In this document: piece after piece, positions 28,212 to 36,566 of the stretch
Layout of the letters: each line of letters opens with the position of its first letter
How positions within the stretch are numbered: position 1 is the first letter of the stretch
NCBI RefSeq assembly: GCF_040182365.1
Contig: NZ_CP144460.1
Span: 310,001-374,000 of the forward strand
DNA length: 64,000 nt
Direction of reading: 5' to 3'
Source: Xanthomonas sp. 10-10
GTDB lineage: Bacteria; Pseudomonadota; Gammaproteobacteria; Xanthomonadales; Xanthomonadaceae
Translations under genes and position numbers: made by a program
Notes under the pieces: model-generated
What the model was told of the DNA's origin: nothing
The model's input: the letters and a program-made list of their open reading frames with translations, nothing else
Database searches by the model: none

Positions 28212-29429
28212 GTGGAACTGCCGATGTTGTCCGATCCGATCATCGACTTCCTGACCGCCGGCGTGGCCGGGCTGGGTGTGTGGGGCATGTTGGCGGTGCT
28301 GCTGGTGTTTACCCAGCTCACCATCTTTGCGGTGACCTTGTACCTGCATCGCAGCCAGGCGCACCGCGGCGTGGATTTCCATCCGGTGGTGGCGCACTTC
28401 TTCCGCTTCTGGACCTGGCTCACCACCTCGATGATCACCCGCGAATGGGTGGCCATCCATCGCAAGCACCACGCCAAGGTGGAGACCGAGGAAGACCCGC
28501 ATAGCCCGCAGACCAAGGGCATCAGGCAGGTGTTCTGGCGCGGCGTGGAGCTGTATCGCGAGGCGCGCACGCAACGCGCCGACATCGAGCAGTACGGCAA
28601 GGGCGCGCCCAGCGACTGGATCGAGCGGCATCTGTACACCCCGCACGCCAATGCCGGGCCGATCGCGCTGCTGGTTCTCAACGGTGTGTTGTTCGGTTTG
28701 CCCGGCATTGCGCTATGGGCGATCCAGATGGCGTGGATTCCGTTCTGGGCGGCCGGCGTGGTCAATGGCCTGGGCCATTGGTGGGGCTATCGCAACTTCG
28801 AATCCGCCGACACCTCCACCAACCTCACTCCGTGGGCGCTGTGGATCGGCGGCGAAGAACTGCACAACAACCATCATGCGTTCCCGAGTTCGGCGCGATT
28901 TTCGATGCGGCGCTGGGAGCTGGATATCGGCTGGATTGCGATTCGCGGGCTGCAGGCCGTGGGTCTGGCCAAGGTGCTGCGCGTGGCGCCATCGCTGGAT
29001 ATCCGCCCCAATATCGCCGTACCCGATGCCGATACCCTGAAGGCGCTGTTGTCGCATCGCTTCCAGGCCATGACCGATTACCAGCGCAACGTGCTCAAGC
29101 CGGCCTTGCGCGAGGAGGCCGCTGCGACCGGCGCCAAGTTGCGTGAGTTGTTGCCGCGGCGTCTACGTAAAGGCCTGGTCGATGACGGGCGCTGGCTCAA
29201 GCCGGATGCGCGCGCGCAGTTGCAGGCCTGGGTGGCGCAGCGTCCGCGCATGCGCACGCTGGTCGAGTACCGCGCGCGCCTGACCGCCGTGCTGGAAGCA
29301 CGCAGCCATGATGCGTCCGAGCGTCTTAAGCAGTTGCAGCAGTGGTGCCATGAGGCCGAAGCCAGCGGCAATGCTGCGCTACAGGCGTATGCCGCGCGGC
29401 TCAAGGGTTATGCGCTGAGTGGCGGGTAA
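28212..29429 (+). CDS. acyl-CoA/acyl-lipid fatty acid desaturase
   Basis: 405-aa membrane di-iron desaturase (delta-9 OLE1/DesC type). Three His boxes are complete: HRSQAHR (46-52), HRKHH (83-87) and HNNHH (218-222). At least four hydrophobic segments flank them. The C-terminal part from about 290 is an extra charged helical region rich in Arg. GTG 28212 and ATG 28224 are both possible starts. It introduces double bonds into membrane fatty acids. The next gene (EF-hand) overlaps its 3' end. Confidence 0.88.
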   Translation: MELPMLSDPIIDFLTAGVAGLGVWGMLAVLLVFTQLTIFAVTLYLHRSQAHRGVDFHPVVAHFFRFWTWLTTSMITREWVAIHRKHHAKVETEEDPHSPQTKGIRQVFWRGVELYREARTQRADIEQYGKGAPSDWIERHLYTPHANAGPIALLVLNGVLFGLPGIALWAIQMAWIPFWAAGVVNGLGHWWGYRNFESADTSTNLTPWALWIGGEELHNNHHAFPSSARFSMRRWELDIGWIAIRGLQAVGLAKVLRVAPSLDIRPNIAVPDADTLKALLSHRFQAMTDYQRNVLKPALREEAAATGAKLRELLPRRLRKGLVDDGRWLKPDARAQLQAWVAQRPRMRTLVEYRARLTAVLEARSHDASERLKQLQQWCHEAEASGNAALQAYAARLKGYALSGG

Positions 29430-29814
29430 GCGCAGCGGTACGCGTGCTGCGGTGTGCGCACGCGGCTGGAAGGGCCTGGTGGCGCGCGCGTTGTCGATGG
29501 CATGCCTCGCCTGTGCGTGCGCGTGCGCAGCGCACGCACAGGTGCAGGACAGCCAGGACTATCTCAAGCGCATGGATACCGATGGCGATGGCCGGGTCAG
29601 CCGCGATGAATATCTGGCCTGGATGAGTTACGCCTTCGATCAGCGCGATGCCGATCACGATGGTGTGCTGCAGGGCGACGAACTGCCTGGCCGGCGCGGC
29701 AAGCCGATTACCCGCGCCGCGCATCGCGCCACCTTGATCGAGCGCTTCGCACGCCAGGACGCCAACGGCGATGGTTATCTGAGCGCACGCGAATTGCTGG
29801 CGCCGCCGCGTTGA
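29419..29814 (+). CDS. secreted EF-hand protein
   Basis: 131 aa. Three EF-hand loops: DTDGDGRVSRDE (canonical 12-residue calcium loop), DADHDGVLQGDE and DANGDGYLSARE, so calcium binding is likely. Hydrophobic Cys-rich signal region MACLACACACAAHAQ. The GTG at 29419 overlaps the desaturase end by 11 nt; the ATG at 29497 would give a normal signal peptide and may be the real start. Probably periplasmic calcium sensor or buffer; partner unknown. Confidence 0.72.
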   Translation: MAGKRSGTRAAVCARGWKGLVARALSMACLACACACAAHAQVQDSQDYLKRMDTDGDGRVSRDEYLAWMSYAFDQRDADHDGVLQGDELPGRRGKPITRAAHRATLIERFARQDANGDGYLSARELLAPPR

Positions 29815-29862
29815 CGCGCGCCTTCGCGCCCGGCTGACGTCGCCTTCGGCAAGCTCGAGCGC

Positions 29863-30600
29863 ATGTTCACACTCGATCAGGTCAGCCGGCGCTACGGCCA
29901 GTCTCTCGCACTCGATAACGTCAGCCTGGCGTTCGACAGCGGCGTCACCACCGCGGTGATCGGGCCCAGCGGTGCCGGCAAGTCCACCGTGTTGCGCCTG
30001 CTGGTGGGGCTGGAATGGCCCGACAGCGGCACGGTCGCCTTCGATGGCACGCCACTGCAACGCGAGCGGCTGCAGGCGCAGCGTCAGCGCATCGGCTATG
30101 TGATCCAGGAGGGCGGTCTGTTTCCGCATCTGGATGCGCGCAGCAATGTGGTGTTGCTGGCGCAGACGCTGGGCTGGACGCGCGAGCGCATCGATGCCCG
30201 CCTGGAGACGTTGTGCGCGCTGTGCCAGCTGCCGCCGGAGTTGCTGGGGCGCTATCCGGCCGAGCTGTCGGGCGGGCAGCGCCAGCGCGTTGGCCTGATC
30301 CGCGCGCTGATGCTGGACCCGCCGGCGCTGTTGCTGGACGAACCGCTGGGTGCACTCGACCCGATCGTGCGCTACGACCTGCAGGCGCAGATGCGCGGGC
30401 TGTTTGCGCAGCTCGGCAAGACCGTGGTGCTGGTCACCCACGATGTTGCCGAGGCGGCGTATCTGGCCGACACCCTGGTGCTGATGCGCGCCGGCCGCGT
30501 CGTGCAGCAGGGCACTGCGCGCGCGCTGCTTGAGCACCCGGCCGAGCCGTTCGTGCAGCGGTTTTTCACTGCCCAGCGCAGCATCGGCGACGTCGCATGA
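29863..30600 (+). CDS. ABC ATPase of a quaternary-amine/ergothioneine-type importer
   Basis: 245-aa ATPase of the OpuCA/OsmV/EgtV group. Walker A GPSGAGKST (35-43), VIQEGGLFPHLD Q-loop, signature LSGGQRQRVG, Walker B ALLLDEPLGALD, switch His VLVTHDVAEA. It lacks the C-terminal CBS domain found in osmoregulated OpuCA relatives, so osmotic gating is unlikely. ATGA overlap with the next gene. The adjacent egtE/egtB/egtD block makes hercynine or ergothioneine a candidate substrate. Confidence 0.88.
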   Translation: MFTLDQVSRRYGQSLALDNVSLAFDSGVTTAVIGPSGAGKSTVLRLLVGLEWPDSGTVAFDGTPLQRERLQAQRQRIGYVIQEGGLFPHLDARSNVVLLAQTLGWTRERIDARLETLCALCQLPPELLGRYPAELSGGQRQRVGLIRALMLDPPALLLDEPLGALDPIVRYDLQAQMRGLFAQLGKTVVLVTHDVAEAAYLADTLVLMRAGRVVQQGTARALLEHPAEPFVQRFFTAQRSIGDVA

Positions 30601-32069
30601 GCGCGCGTGCGGTTGTGGCAGTGCTGTTGTTGCTGTGCAGCCTGGGCGCACACGCTGCGCAGGTCACCGTGGGCTCGAAGAACTTCACCGAAGCAGTGAT
30701 CCTGGGCGAAATCGCCACTGCCGCCGGCAAGCGGGACGGGGTGGATGTGCAGCATCGCGCCCAGCTCGGCGGCACGCGCATCCTGTGGCGCGCGCTGGAA
30801 ACCGGCCAGATCGATGCCTACGCCGAATACACCGGCACCCTGGCACAAGAACTGCTGCAGTTGCCCAAGGCCAGCCACGCCGAGCTGCGCGCGGCACTGG
30901 ACGCGCGCGGGCTGGCGATGACGCAGTCGCTCGGCTTTCAGAACACTTATGCATTCGGCATGCGGCGCGAGCGCGCGCAGGCGTTGGGCATCACCACGTT
31001 GTCGGAACTGGCGCGCCACCCGGGTTTGAAGATCGGGCTGAGCAACGAATTCATGCAGCGTGCCGACGGCTGGCCGGGCGTGCGCGCCGCTTATGCCCTG
31101 CCGCAGGCCGCCACTGGCCTGGATCACGATCTGGCCTACCGCGCGCTGCAGAGCGGTGCCATCGAGGTCACCGATCTGTACAGCACCGATGCGGAGATTC
31201 CGTACTACAAACTGCAGGTGCTGCGCGACGACCGCCAGTATTTCCCGGACTACCAGGCCGTGTTCCTGTACCGCAAGGATCTGACACAGCGTGCGCCGAA
31301 GATGCTGCAGACCTTGCAAGGCCTGCAGGGACGCATCGACGAAGCGGCCATGCAGCAACTCAATGCGCAGGTGAAGCTGGAGCGCAAGAGCGAATCTGCA
31401 GCGGCCGCGCAATGGCTGGGCGTTGCGGCCACCGCGCAAGGCGATTCGCGAATCGGCCGTTTGCTGCGCAACACCCGCGAGCACCTGGCGCTGGTGGGTA
31501 TCTCGCTGGGTTTTGCCTTGCTGATCGCGTTGCCCCTGGGCGTGCTCGCAGCGCGGCGGCCGCGCCTGGGCCAGGGAGTGCTGTCGCTGACCGGGGTGCT
31601 GCAGACCTTGCCCTCACTGGCGGTGTTCGTCTTCATGATCCCGTTGTTCGGCATCGGTGCCAAGCCGGCCATTGCCGCGCTGTTTCTGTATAGCCTGCTG
31701 CCGATCGTGCGCAATACGCATGCCGGGCTGACCTCGATTCCGCGCGAACTACGTCAGACCGCCGAAGCGATCGGCTTGCCCGCCTGGACGCGATTGTGGC
31801 GTGTGGAATTGCCGTTGGCCCGTCGCACCATCGTGGCCGGTATCCAGACCGCGGCGGTCATCAACGTGGGGACTGCGACCCTGGGTGCATTGATTGGCGC
31901 CGGTGGATATGGCCAGCCGATCCTCACCGGCATCCGTCTGGACGATATCGGATTGATTCTGGAAGGCGCGATTCCCGCCGCCGTCCTCGCACTGCTGGTG
32001 CAGGCGGCATTCGAAGGGCTGGAGCGTTGGGCAACTCCGCGTGGCCTGCGGCTCAGCCAGCGCGGTTGA
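30597..32069 (+). CDS. fused substrate-binding plus permease protein, OpuC/EgtU-like
   Basis: 490 aa. Signal peptide (1-20). Residues about 21-285 are the OpuAC-type binding domain (VTVGSKNFTEAVILGEIATA and GQIDAYAEYTGTL are its hallmark strings). From about 300 to 480 is the permease with 5-6 helices (LALVGISLGFALLIALPLGV, the EAA-like loop GLTSIPRELRQTAEAIGLPA). One protein therefore carries both parts, in the order binding domain-permease, the reverse of described EgtU/OpuF fusions (permease first). GAGGYGQPILTGI marks the C-terminal helix. Likely imports a quaternary ammonium compound. Confidence 0.87.
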   Translation: MSARAVVAVLLLLCSLGAHAAQVTVGSKNFTEAVILGEIATAAGKRDGVDVQHRAQLGGTRILWRALETGQIDAYAEYTGTLAQELLQLPKASHAELRAALDARGLAMTQSLGFQNTYAFGMRRERAQALGITTLSELARHPGLKIGLSNEFMQRADGWPGVRAAYALPQAATGLDHDLAYRALQSGAIEVTDLYSTDAEIPYYKLQVLRDDRQYFPDYQAVFLYRKDLTQRAPKMLQTLQGLQGRIDEAAMQQLNAQVKLERKSESAAAAQWLGVAATAQGDSRIGRLLRNTREHLALVGISLGFALLIALPLGVLAARRPRLGQGVLSLTGVLQTLPSLAVFVFMIPLFGIGAKPAIAALFLYSLLPIVRNTHAGLTSIPRELRQTAEAIGLPAWTRLWRVELPLARRTIVAGIQTAAVINVGTATLGALIGAGGYGQPILTGIRLDDIGLILEGAIPAAVLALLVQAAFEGLERWATPRGLRLSQRG

Positions 32070-32107
32070 GCAACGATTCAACCGCAGACCCCGATGCGCC
32101 TGAGCCC

Positions 32108-32176
32108 GTAGGGCGGACCAGGCCGCGACACCGCCTTACCCGGATCGCGTCCAGTCGCGGCCAGGTCCGCTCCTAC
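32108..32176. repeat. REP pair between transporter and egtE-like gene
   Basis: GTAGGGCGGACCAGGCCGCG and its partner GTCGCGGCCAGGTCCGCTCC form an inverted pair with a short centre. Same family as the elements at 24120, 24301 and 52937. It sits between convergent genes and may stop or stabilise transcripts. Confidence 0.7.
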
Positions 32177-32194
32177 ATGCGCTGGCGTGGCGCT

Positions 32195-33376
32195 TCATTC
32201 GCCCGGCAACGCCGCAATCAGGCGTAGGAGCGCATCCTCGGCGACACCAACGTGCGGCGCGATACGTAAACGTCCGTGCCGCCGCGTGCAGATCGCACCC
32301 TGTTCGCCGAACGTCTTCGCCACCGCATCCAACTGTGGCACTGGCGGCCGTAACGCGGTCAGGTGCGGCGCATGACCGGGCGTGCACCAATGGCCGAGAC
32401 CGCGTGCGGACAAGGCCGCATCCCACTGCGTGGTCAATGCGCCCAGTGCCGTGGCGATACGCGCAGGTTGCCAGGCCGTCACCTGTTGCAAGGCGGCTGT
32501 CGCCATCGCAATCCGCAATGGGTCGGCAACGCCGCCGGCATCGAACCGCCGCGCACCCTCGCGATAGTCCGGTGCCTGCGCCACCGGAAACTCCCAGCTG
32601 CTGCCGGCATCGCGACCGATCCAGTGTTCTTCGATCGGCACGCCGTGCGTGCGCCAGTGCGGCGCCACCCACAGCCACGCCAGGCCCATCGGTCCCAGCA
32701 ACCATTTATGGCCGACACTGACCACGAATTCAGGTTTCCAACGCGACAGGTCGGTCGACATGACGCCCAGGCTCTGGCTCAGATCCAGCACCAGCGCCGC
32801 GCCGCGCGCATGTACCGCGGCGCTGATCCGGTCCAGATCGAGCTGCCGCCCGTCCAGCCAGTACGCATGCGGCAGGCTGACGATGCGCAGCGCAGGCGTC
32901 TGTTCAACCGCCTCCAGCACCGCATCGGTCAGCACCATGCCGGCAGTGGTCGGTACCGCCACGATGCGTGCGCCCACCTCGGTGCAGCGCCGTTGCCAGA
33001 TCAGCAGGTTGGACGGGAACTGCCCATCCAGCAGCAGCACTGCATCGCCGCGATGCAGTGGCAGATTGCGTGCGGCCGTGGCCAACCCGTGCGCGGCCGA
33101 TGGCACCAATGCCACCGCATCGACATCGTTGTCGAACAGGCCGGAGGCCAAGCGGCGCAACCGCTCGATGTCGTGCAGCCATGCATCGAACGGCAACCGC
33201 CATGGCGTGGCCATCGCATCGACGGCCCGATGCGCCGCGGCCTGCACCGCAGTCAGCAACGGCCCACGCGAGGCGGCATCCAGATAGAGCACATCGCCGG
33301 ACAGCGCAAACGCACGTTGCCGATGTTCCCAGAGGACAGGAGTGGGGAGCGAGCTGGGCAGCGAAGACGATGACAT
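32195..33376 (-). CDS. egtE: PLP-dependent class V aminotransferase-fold enzyme, EgtE-like C-S lyase
   Basis: 393-aa fold-type I PLP enzyme. The PLP lysine is K224 in SVGHKWLLGPMG, preceded by ALVLDLSQSLG with the PLP Asp; ALRIVSLPHAYWLDG also fits the family. It starts at ATG 33376, divergent from egtB with 65 bp between. EgtE cleaves hercynylcysteine sulfoxide to ergothioneine in the last pathway step; here the assignment rests on the neighbours, since the fold is shared with cysteine desulfurases and kynureninases. Function is therefore inferred. Confidence 0.7.
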   Translation of the reverse strand: MSSSSLPSSLPTPVLWEHRQRAFALSGDVLYLDAASRGPLLTAVQAAAHRAVDAMATPWRLPFDAWLHDIERLRRLASGLFDNDVDAVALVPSAAHGLATAARNLPLHRGDAVLLLDGQFPSNLLIWQRRCTEVGARIVAVPTTAGMVLTDAVLEAVEQTPALRIVSLPHAYWLDGRQLDLDRISAAVHARGAALVLDLSQSLGVMSTDLSRWKPEFVVSVGHKWLLGPMGLAWLWVAPHWRTHGVPIEEHWIGRDAGSSWEFPVAQAPDYREGARRFDAGGVADPLRIAMATAALQQVTAWQPARIATALGALTTQWDAALSARGLGHWCTPGHAPHLTALRPPVPQLDAVAKTFGEQGAICTRRHGRLRIAPHVGVAEDALLRLIAALPGE

Positions 33377-33441
33377 GCCAACAGCTTACCGCTGGCTGCC
33401 ATGCCGCCGACACGGCGCGTTCACAGGCGCTCCTCAAGCAT

Positions 33442-34731
33442 ATGGCGATGTCTGCACTCTCACCTCTGCTGGGCCACCACCAGCAACAGCAGCTGACGCT
33501 GCTGGAACGCTACGCGCAGACCCGCGCGCTGAGCGATCGCCTCGCCGCACCCCTGAGCGCTGAAGATGCGATGGTGCAGAGCATGCCCGACGCCAGCCCC
33601 AGCAAATGGCATCTGGCGCATACCACCTGGTTTTTCGAACGCTTCGTGCTGCAGGCCGACCCTGCGTACCGCGTCTTCGATCCGGCGTGGGACTTTCTGT
33701 TCAACAGCTACTACCAGAGCGTCGGCCCGATGCATGCGCGCGCACGTCGCGGGGTGTTGTCGCGTCCATCGCTGCAACAGGTGCGCGACTATCGCGCGGC
33801 TGTGGACACTCACATGCACCAGCGCCTGCAAGATGGCGCGCTCGATGCGCAGGCCTGCACCATCGTGCAACTGGGCATCCAGCACGAGCAGCAGCACCAG
33901 GAGTTGCTGCTGACCGACATCAAGCACGCGCTGTGGAGCAATCCGCTGCAGCCGGCCTATCGCGATGCGCCGGCACCGCCTGCTGCAGTCGCCAGCACGT
34001 TGCGCTGGCAGGCGCGCGACGAACAGATCGTGGAGATCGGCGCAGCGGCATGGCCGCAGGCCGACACCTTCGCCTACGACAACGAGTCGCCGCGTCACCG
34101 CGTGCTGATCGGTGCCCACGCCTTGGCCAATCGCGTCGTGACCAATGCCGAGTTTCAGGAGTTCATCGACGCTGGCGGTTACCGCAGCGCCGGTGCCTGG
34201 CTCAGCGATGGCTGGGCGATGGTGCAGGCGCAGGGCTGGCAACATCCGTTGTACTGGGACACAGATGGACGCGAATTCACCCTGGATGGCTGGCGCGCGC
34301 GCGATGCGCATGCGCCGGTCTGTCATCTGAGCCTGTTCGAGGCCGATGCCTTCGCCCGCTGGGCCGGTGCGCGACTGCCCACCGAAGCCGAGTGGGAACA
34401 GGCTGCTGTCGGTGTGTCGGTGCAAGGCAATTTCGTCGATACCGACGCACTGCATCCGCGCGCTGCCCAGGCAGTGGACACCGGCATGCAGCAGCTGTTC
34501 GGCGATGTCTGGGAATGGACCGGCAGCGCCTATCTGCCGTATCCCGGTTTTGCGCCCTGGCCCGGCTCGCTGGGCGAATACAACGGCAAATTCATGAATG
34601 CGCAATGGGTACTGCGCGGCGGCAGCTGCGCCACGCCGGCCAGTCATATGCGCGCCAGTTACCGCAACTTTTTCCCCTCCGATGCGCGTTGGCAGTTTGC
34701 CGGCGTGCGCCTTGCCAAGGACCTGCCTTGA
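33442..34731 (+). CDS. egtB: ergothioneine sulfoxide synthase EgtB
   Basis: 429-aa iron(II)-dependent sulfoxide synthase, joins hercynine and a cysteine donor with O2. N-terminal DinB-like helices carry the iron site: H57/H60 in KWHLAHTTWFFE and HEQQHQE (H148, H152, E154). From about 195 the formylglycine-generating-enzyme-like domain follows (NRVVTNAEFQEFIDAGGYR, LPTEAEWEQAA, GDVWEWTGSAY, VLRGGSCATP). Length fits EgtB; the methyltransferase that OvoA carries is absent. ATG 33442 chosen; 33448 also possible. The egtD start overlaps its stop. No egtC glutamine amidohydrolase is nearby, so cysteine may be the direct sulfur donor (inference). Confidence 0.93.
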   Translation: MAMSALSPLLGHHQQQQLTLLERYAQTRALSDRLAAPLSAEDAMVQSMPDASPSKWHLAHTTWFFERFVLQADPAYRVFDPAWDFLFNSYYQSVGPMHARARRGVLSRPSLQQVRDYRAAVDTHMHQRLQDGALDAQACTIVQLGIQHEQQHQELLLTDIKHALWSNPLQPAYRDAPAPPAAVASTLRWQARDEQIVEIGAAAWPQADTFAYDNESPRHRVLIGAHALANRVVTNAEFQEFIDAGGYRSAGAWLSDGWAMVQAQGWQHPLYWDTDGREFTLDGWRARDAHAPVCHLSLFEADAFARWAGARLPTEAEWEQAAVGVSVQGNFVDTDALHPRAAQAVDTGMQQLFGDVWEWTGSAYLPYPGFAPWPGSLGEYNGKFMNAQWVLRGGSCATPASHMRASYRNFFPSDARWQFAGVRLAKDLP

Positions 34732-35714
34732 ACGCCGCCGCCCATGCCATGCAACGCGCGCACGCCGCGCTGACGGACCTGCGCCCGCAACCAGACGACA
34801 TCACCGCCGACGCACTGGCCGGCTTGTCGCAGACCCCGAAGACACTGCCGTCGAAATACTTCTACGACGCGCGCGGCTCGCAGCTGTTCGAAGCCATCAC
34901 CCGGCAGCCGGAGTACTACCTCACCGGCACCGAACTGGGACTGCTGGAAGCCAGCATGCCGGCGATCGCACAAGCGATCGGTGCCGGAGTGCACGTGGTC
35001 GAATACGGTAGCGGCAGCGGCCGCAAGACCGAGCTGCTGCTGCAGGGGTTACGCGATGTGGTGGCGTACACGCCGCTGGAAATTTCGCGCACCGCACTGC
35101 TGGAAAGCACCGCGCGGCTGGCCCAGCAATTCCCGCAGATCCAGATGCTGCCGGTCTGCACCGACTTCACCAAGCCGTTGCGCCTTCCCGCTGCGCAGCG
35201 ACCCTCGCGCCGCCATGTGGTGTTTTTCCCCGGCTCGACGCTGGGCAACTTCACCGACACCGCTGCCATTGCCCTGATGGACGCGATGCGCCAGACCATG
35301 GGAAGCGATGGCTGCGCGCTGATCGGTATTGATCTGGACAAGGACGCCAGCCTGGTCGAAGCCGCCTACAACGATGCGGCCGGTGTCACGGCCGAGTTCA
35401 CCTTGAACCTGTTGGCGCGACTCAACCGCGAGATCGGCAGCGACTTCGATCTGGACGGCTTCCGTCACCATGCGGTGTATGCGCGCGAGCGCGGGCGCAT
35501 CGAAACCTTCTTGATCAGTCAACGCGACCAGCGCGTGCACGTGGGCGGAAAGGACTTCGTCTTTGCCGGTGGCGAAGCCATGCAGGTCGAGTACAGCTAC
35601 AAGTACACCGACGCGCGCTTTGCCGAACTGGCCGCGGCCGCCGGGCTCAAGGTCACGCACGGTTGGAACGACACAAAGGATTGGTTCGGCCTGCGCCTGC
35701 TTCGCCCACTGTGA
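34728..35714 (+). CDS. egtD: L-histidine N-alpha-methyltransferase EgtD
   Basis: 328-aa SAM-dependent methyltransferase, makes hercynine (trimethylhistidine) from histidine. Motifs: FYDARGSQLFEAIT and YYLTGTELGLL near the N-terminus, SAM site VVEYGSGSGRKTELLL, and FFPGSTLGNFT typical of EgtD. The TTG at 34728 overlaps the egtB stop (TTGA), which suggests coupled translation; the ATG at 34749 is an alternative that shortens it by 7 residues. The pair egtB-egtD is the core of ergothioneine synthesis. Confidence 0.94.
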   Translation: MNAAAHAMQRAHAALTDLRPQPDDITADALAGLSQTPKTLPSKYFYDARGSQLFEAITRQPEYYLTGTELGLLEASMPAIAQAIGAGVHVVEYGSGSGRKTELLLQGLRDVVAYTPLEISRTALLESTARLAQQFPQIQMLPVCTDFTKPLRLPAAQRPSRRHVVFFPGSTLGNFTDTAAIALMDAMRQTMGSDGCALIGIDLDKDASLVEAAYNDAAGVTAEFTLNLLARLNREIGSDFDLDGFRHHAVYARERGRIETFLISQRDQRVHVGGKDFVFAGGEAMQVEYSYKYTDARFAELAAAAGLKVTHGWNDTKDWFGLRLLRPL

Positions 35715-35729
35715 GCACGCGGGGCAGGC

Positions 35730-35999
35730 GTGCAACCGCCCAGTGATGCGCAGATCGCCGCGCTGATGCGGCACTTGCTCTCACAACGGCAGCCTGAGCA
35801 ATCAATCTGCCCCTCAGAGGTGGCGCGCGCGTTGAGCGACGACGCTGCCGTGTGGCCCAACCTGATGCCGCAGGTGCGCGAGGTGGCCGCGGCAGCCGCA
35901 CGCGCCGGCGTCGTCCGTGTCACCCAGCAAGGCAGGACAGTGCAGCTGCCGGAGGTTCGCGGACCGGTTCGCCTGATGCGCGGGCCACAGTTCGACTGA
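35730..35999 (+). CDS. DUF3253 family small protein
   Basis: 89 aa, matches the DUF3253 outline: ICPSEVARAL ... AVWPNLMPQVREVA ... GVVRVTQQGRTVQLPEVRGPVRL. GTG start 15 nt after egtD, so probably cotranscribed with it. A short winged-helix-like protein of unknown function. Confidence 0.78.
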   Translation: MQPPSDAQIAALMRHLLSQRQPEQSICPSEVARALSDDAAVWPNLMPQVREVAAAAARAGVVRVTQQGRTVQLPEVRGPVRLMRGPQFD

Positions 36000-36100
36000 G
36001 GACTGGCGTGCGCGACAAGCGGCCGACAGGTCGATCTCACGCTGGGCTATGGCGGAGCGCTTGATGCCGGTCCTTGTCGCAGAGCGGCTGATTTGCGGCT

Positions 36101-36213
36101 TTGCTGCAGGGTTCCTGCCCGCCCACCATCGCCGGACACGCTGCAAGTACGTCCTCGTAGGCGCTGACGCGGCATCCATGCCGCATAAGGTCCGGCGACA
36201 GCGCGCGGGCAAC
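36101..36213. repeat. imperfect palindromic element, decayed copy
   Basis: The left 54 bp (36101-36154, TTGCTGCAGGGTTCCTGCCC and on) match the element at 41343-41396 with only a few changes, and the centre GCATCCATGCCGC is shared. The inverted arms have drifted here. The rest of the 567-bp gap (36000-36566) holds no gene I recognise. Confidence 0.7.
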
Positions 36214-36566
36214 AACCAGACGAATCGGTAGCTACGCATGGCACGAGAGGCAATAAGAGCGTTCTTATCGATCACCTGCCCGTTTCAGGTAAATTTTCTG
36301 AAGCAGGGTCCATTGAATGCAGTGATGAAGCCATTCGCCGCATCAAGCCAACGTCGCAAGCACTTGGCCGCTTCACTTGTCCACCGGCGAACTGCCGGGT
36401 GCGATGAGGGCACCGCACCCGCGATCAGAAAAAATTCCAGCTCCAGCTGGTTACCTTGCAAGCCTCTCACTTCAACCCGCGCAAGTGGCCCACGCAGCTG
36501 GCAAACAAGCCAGCCCCTGGCCAGCGTCAGCCACAGCCGCGCAGCAGCGAATCATGCCTGCTGCCT
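36214..36566. other. gap without recognisable gene
   Basis: Between the palindromic element and the oxidoreductase. Somewhat AT-richer near 36250-36310 (TAAATTTTCTGAAGC). No coding frame with family character, no hairpin of note. Confidence 0.4.

Noticed and set aside
33442-34731. OvoA (ovothiol synthase) instead of EgtB
   Set aside because: The fused C-terminal methyltransferase of OvoA is missing, and egtD overlaps its stop.
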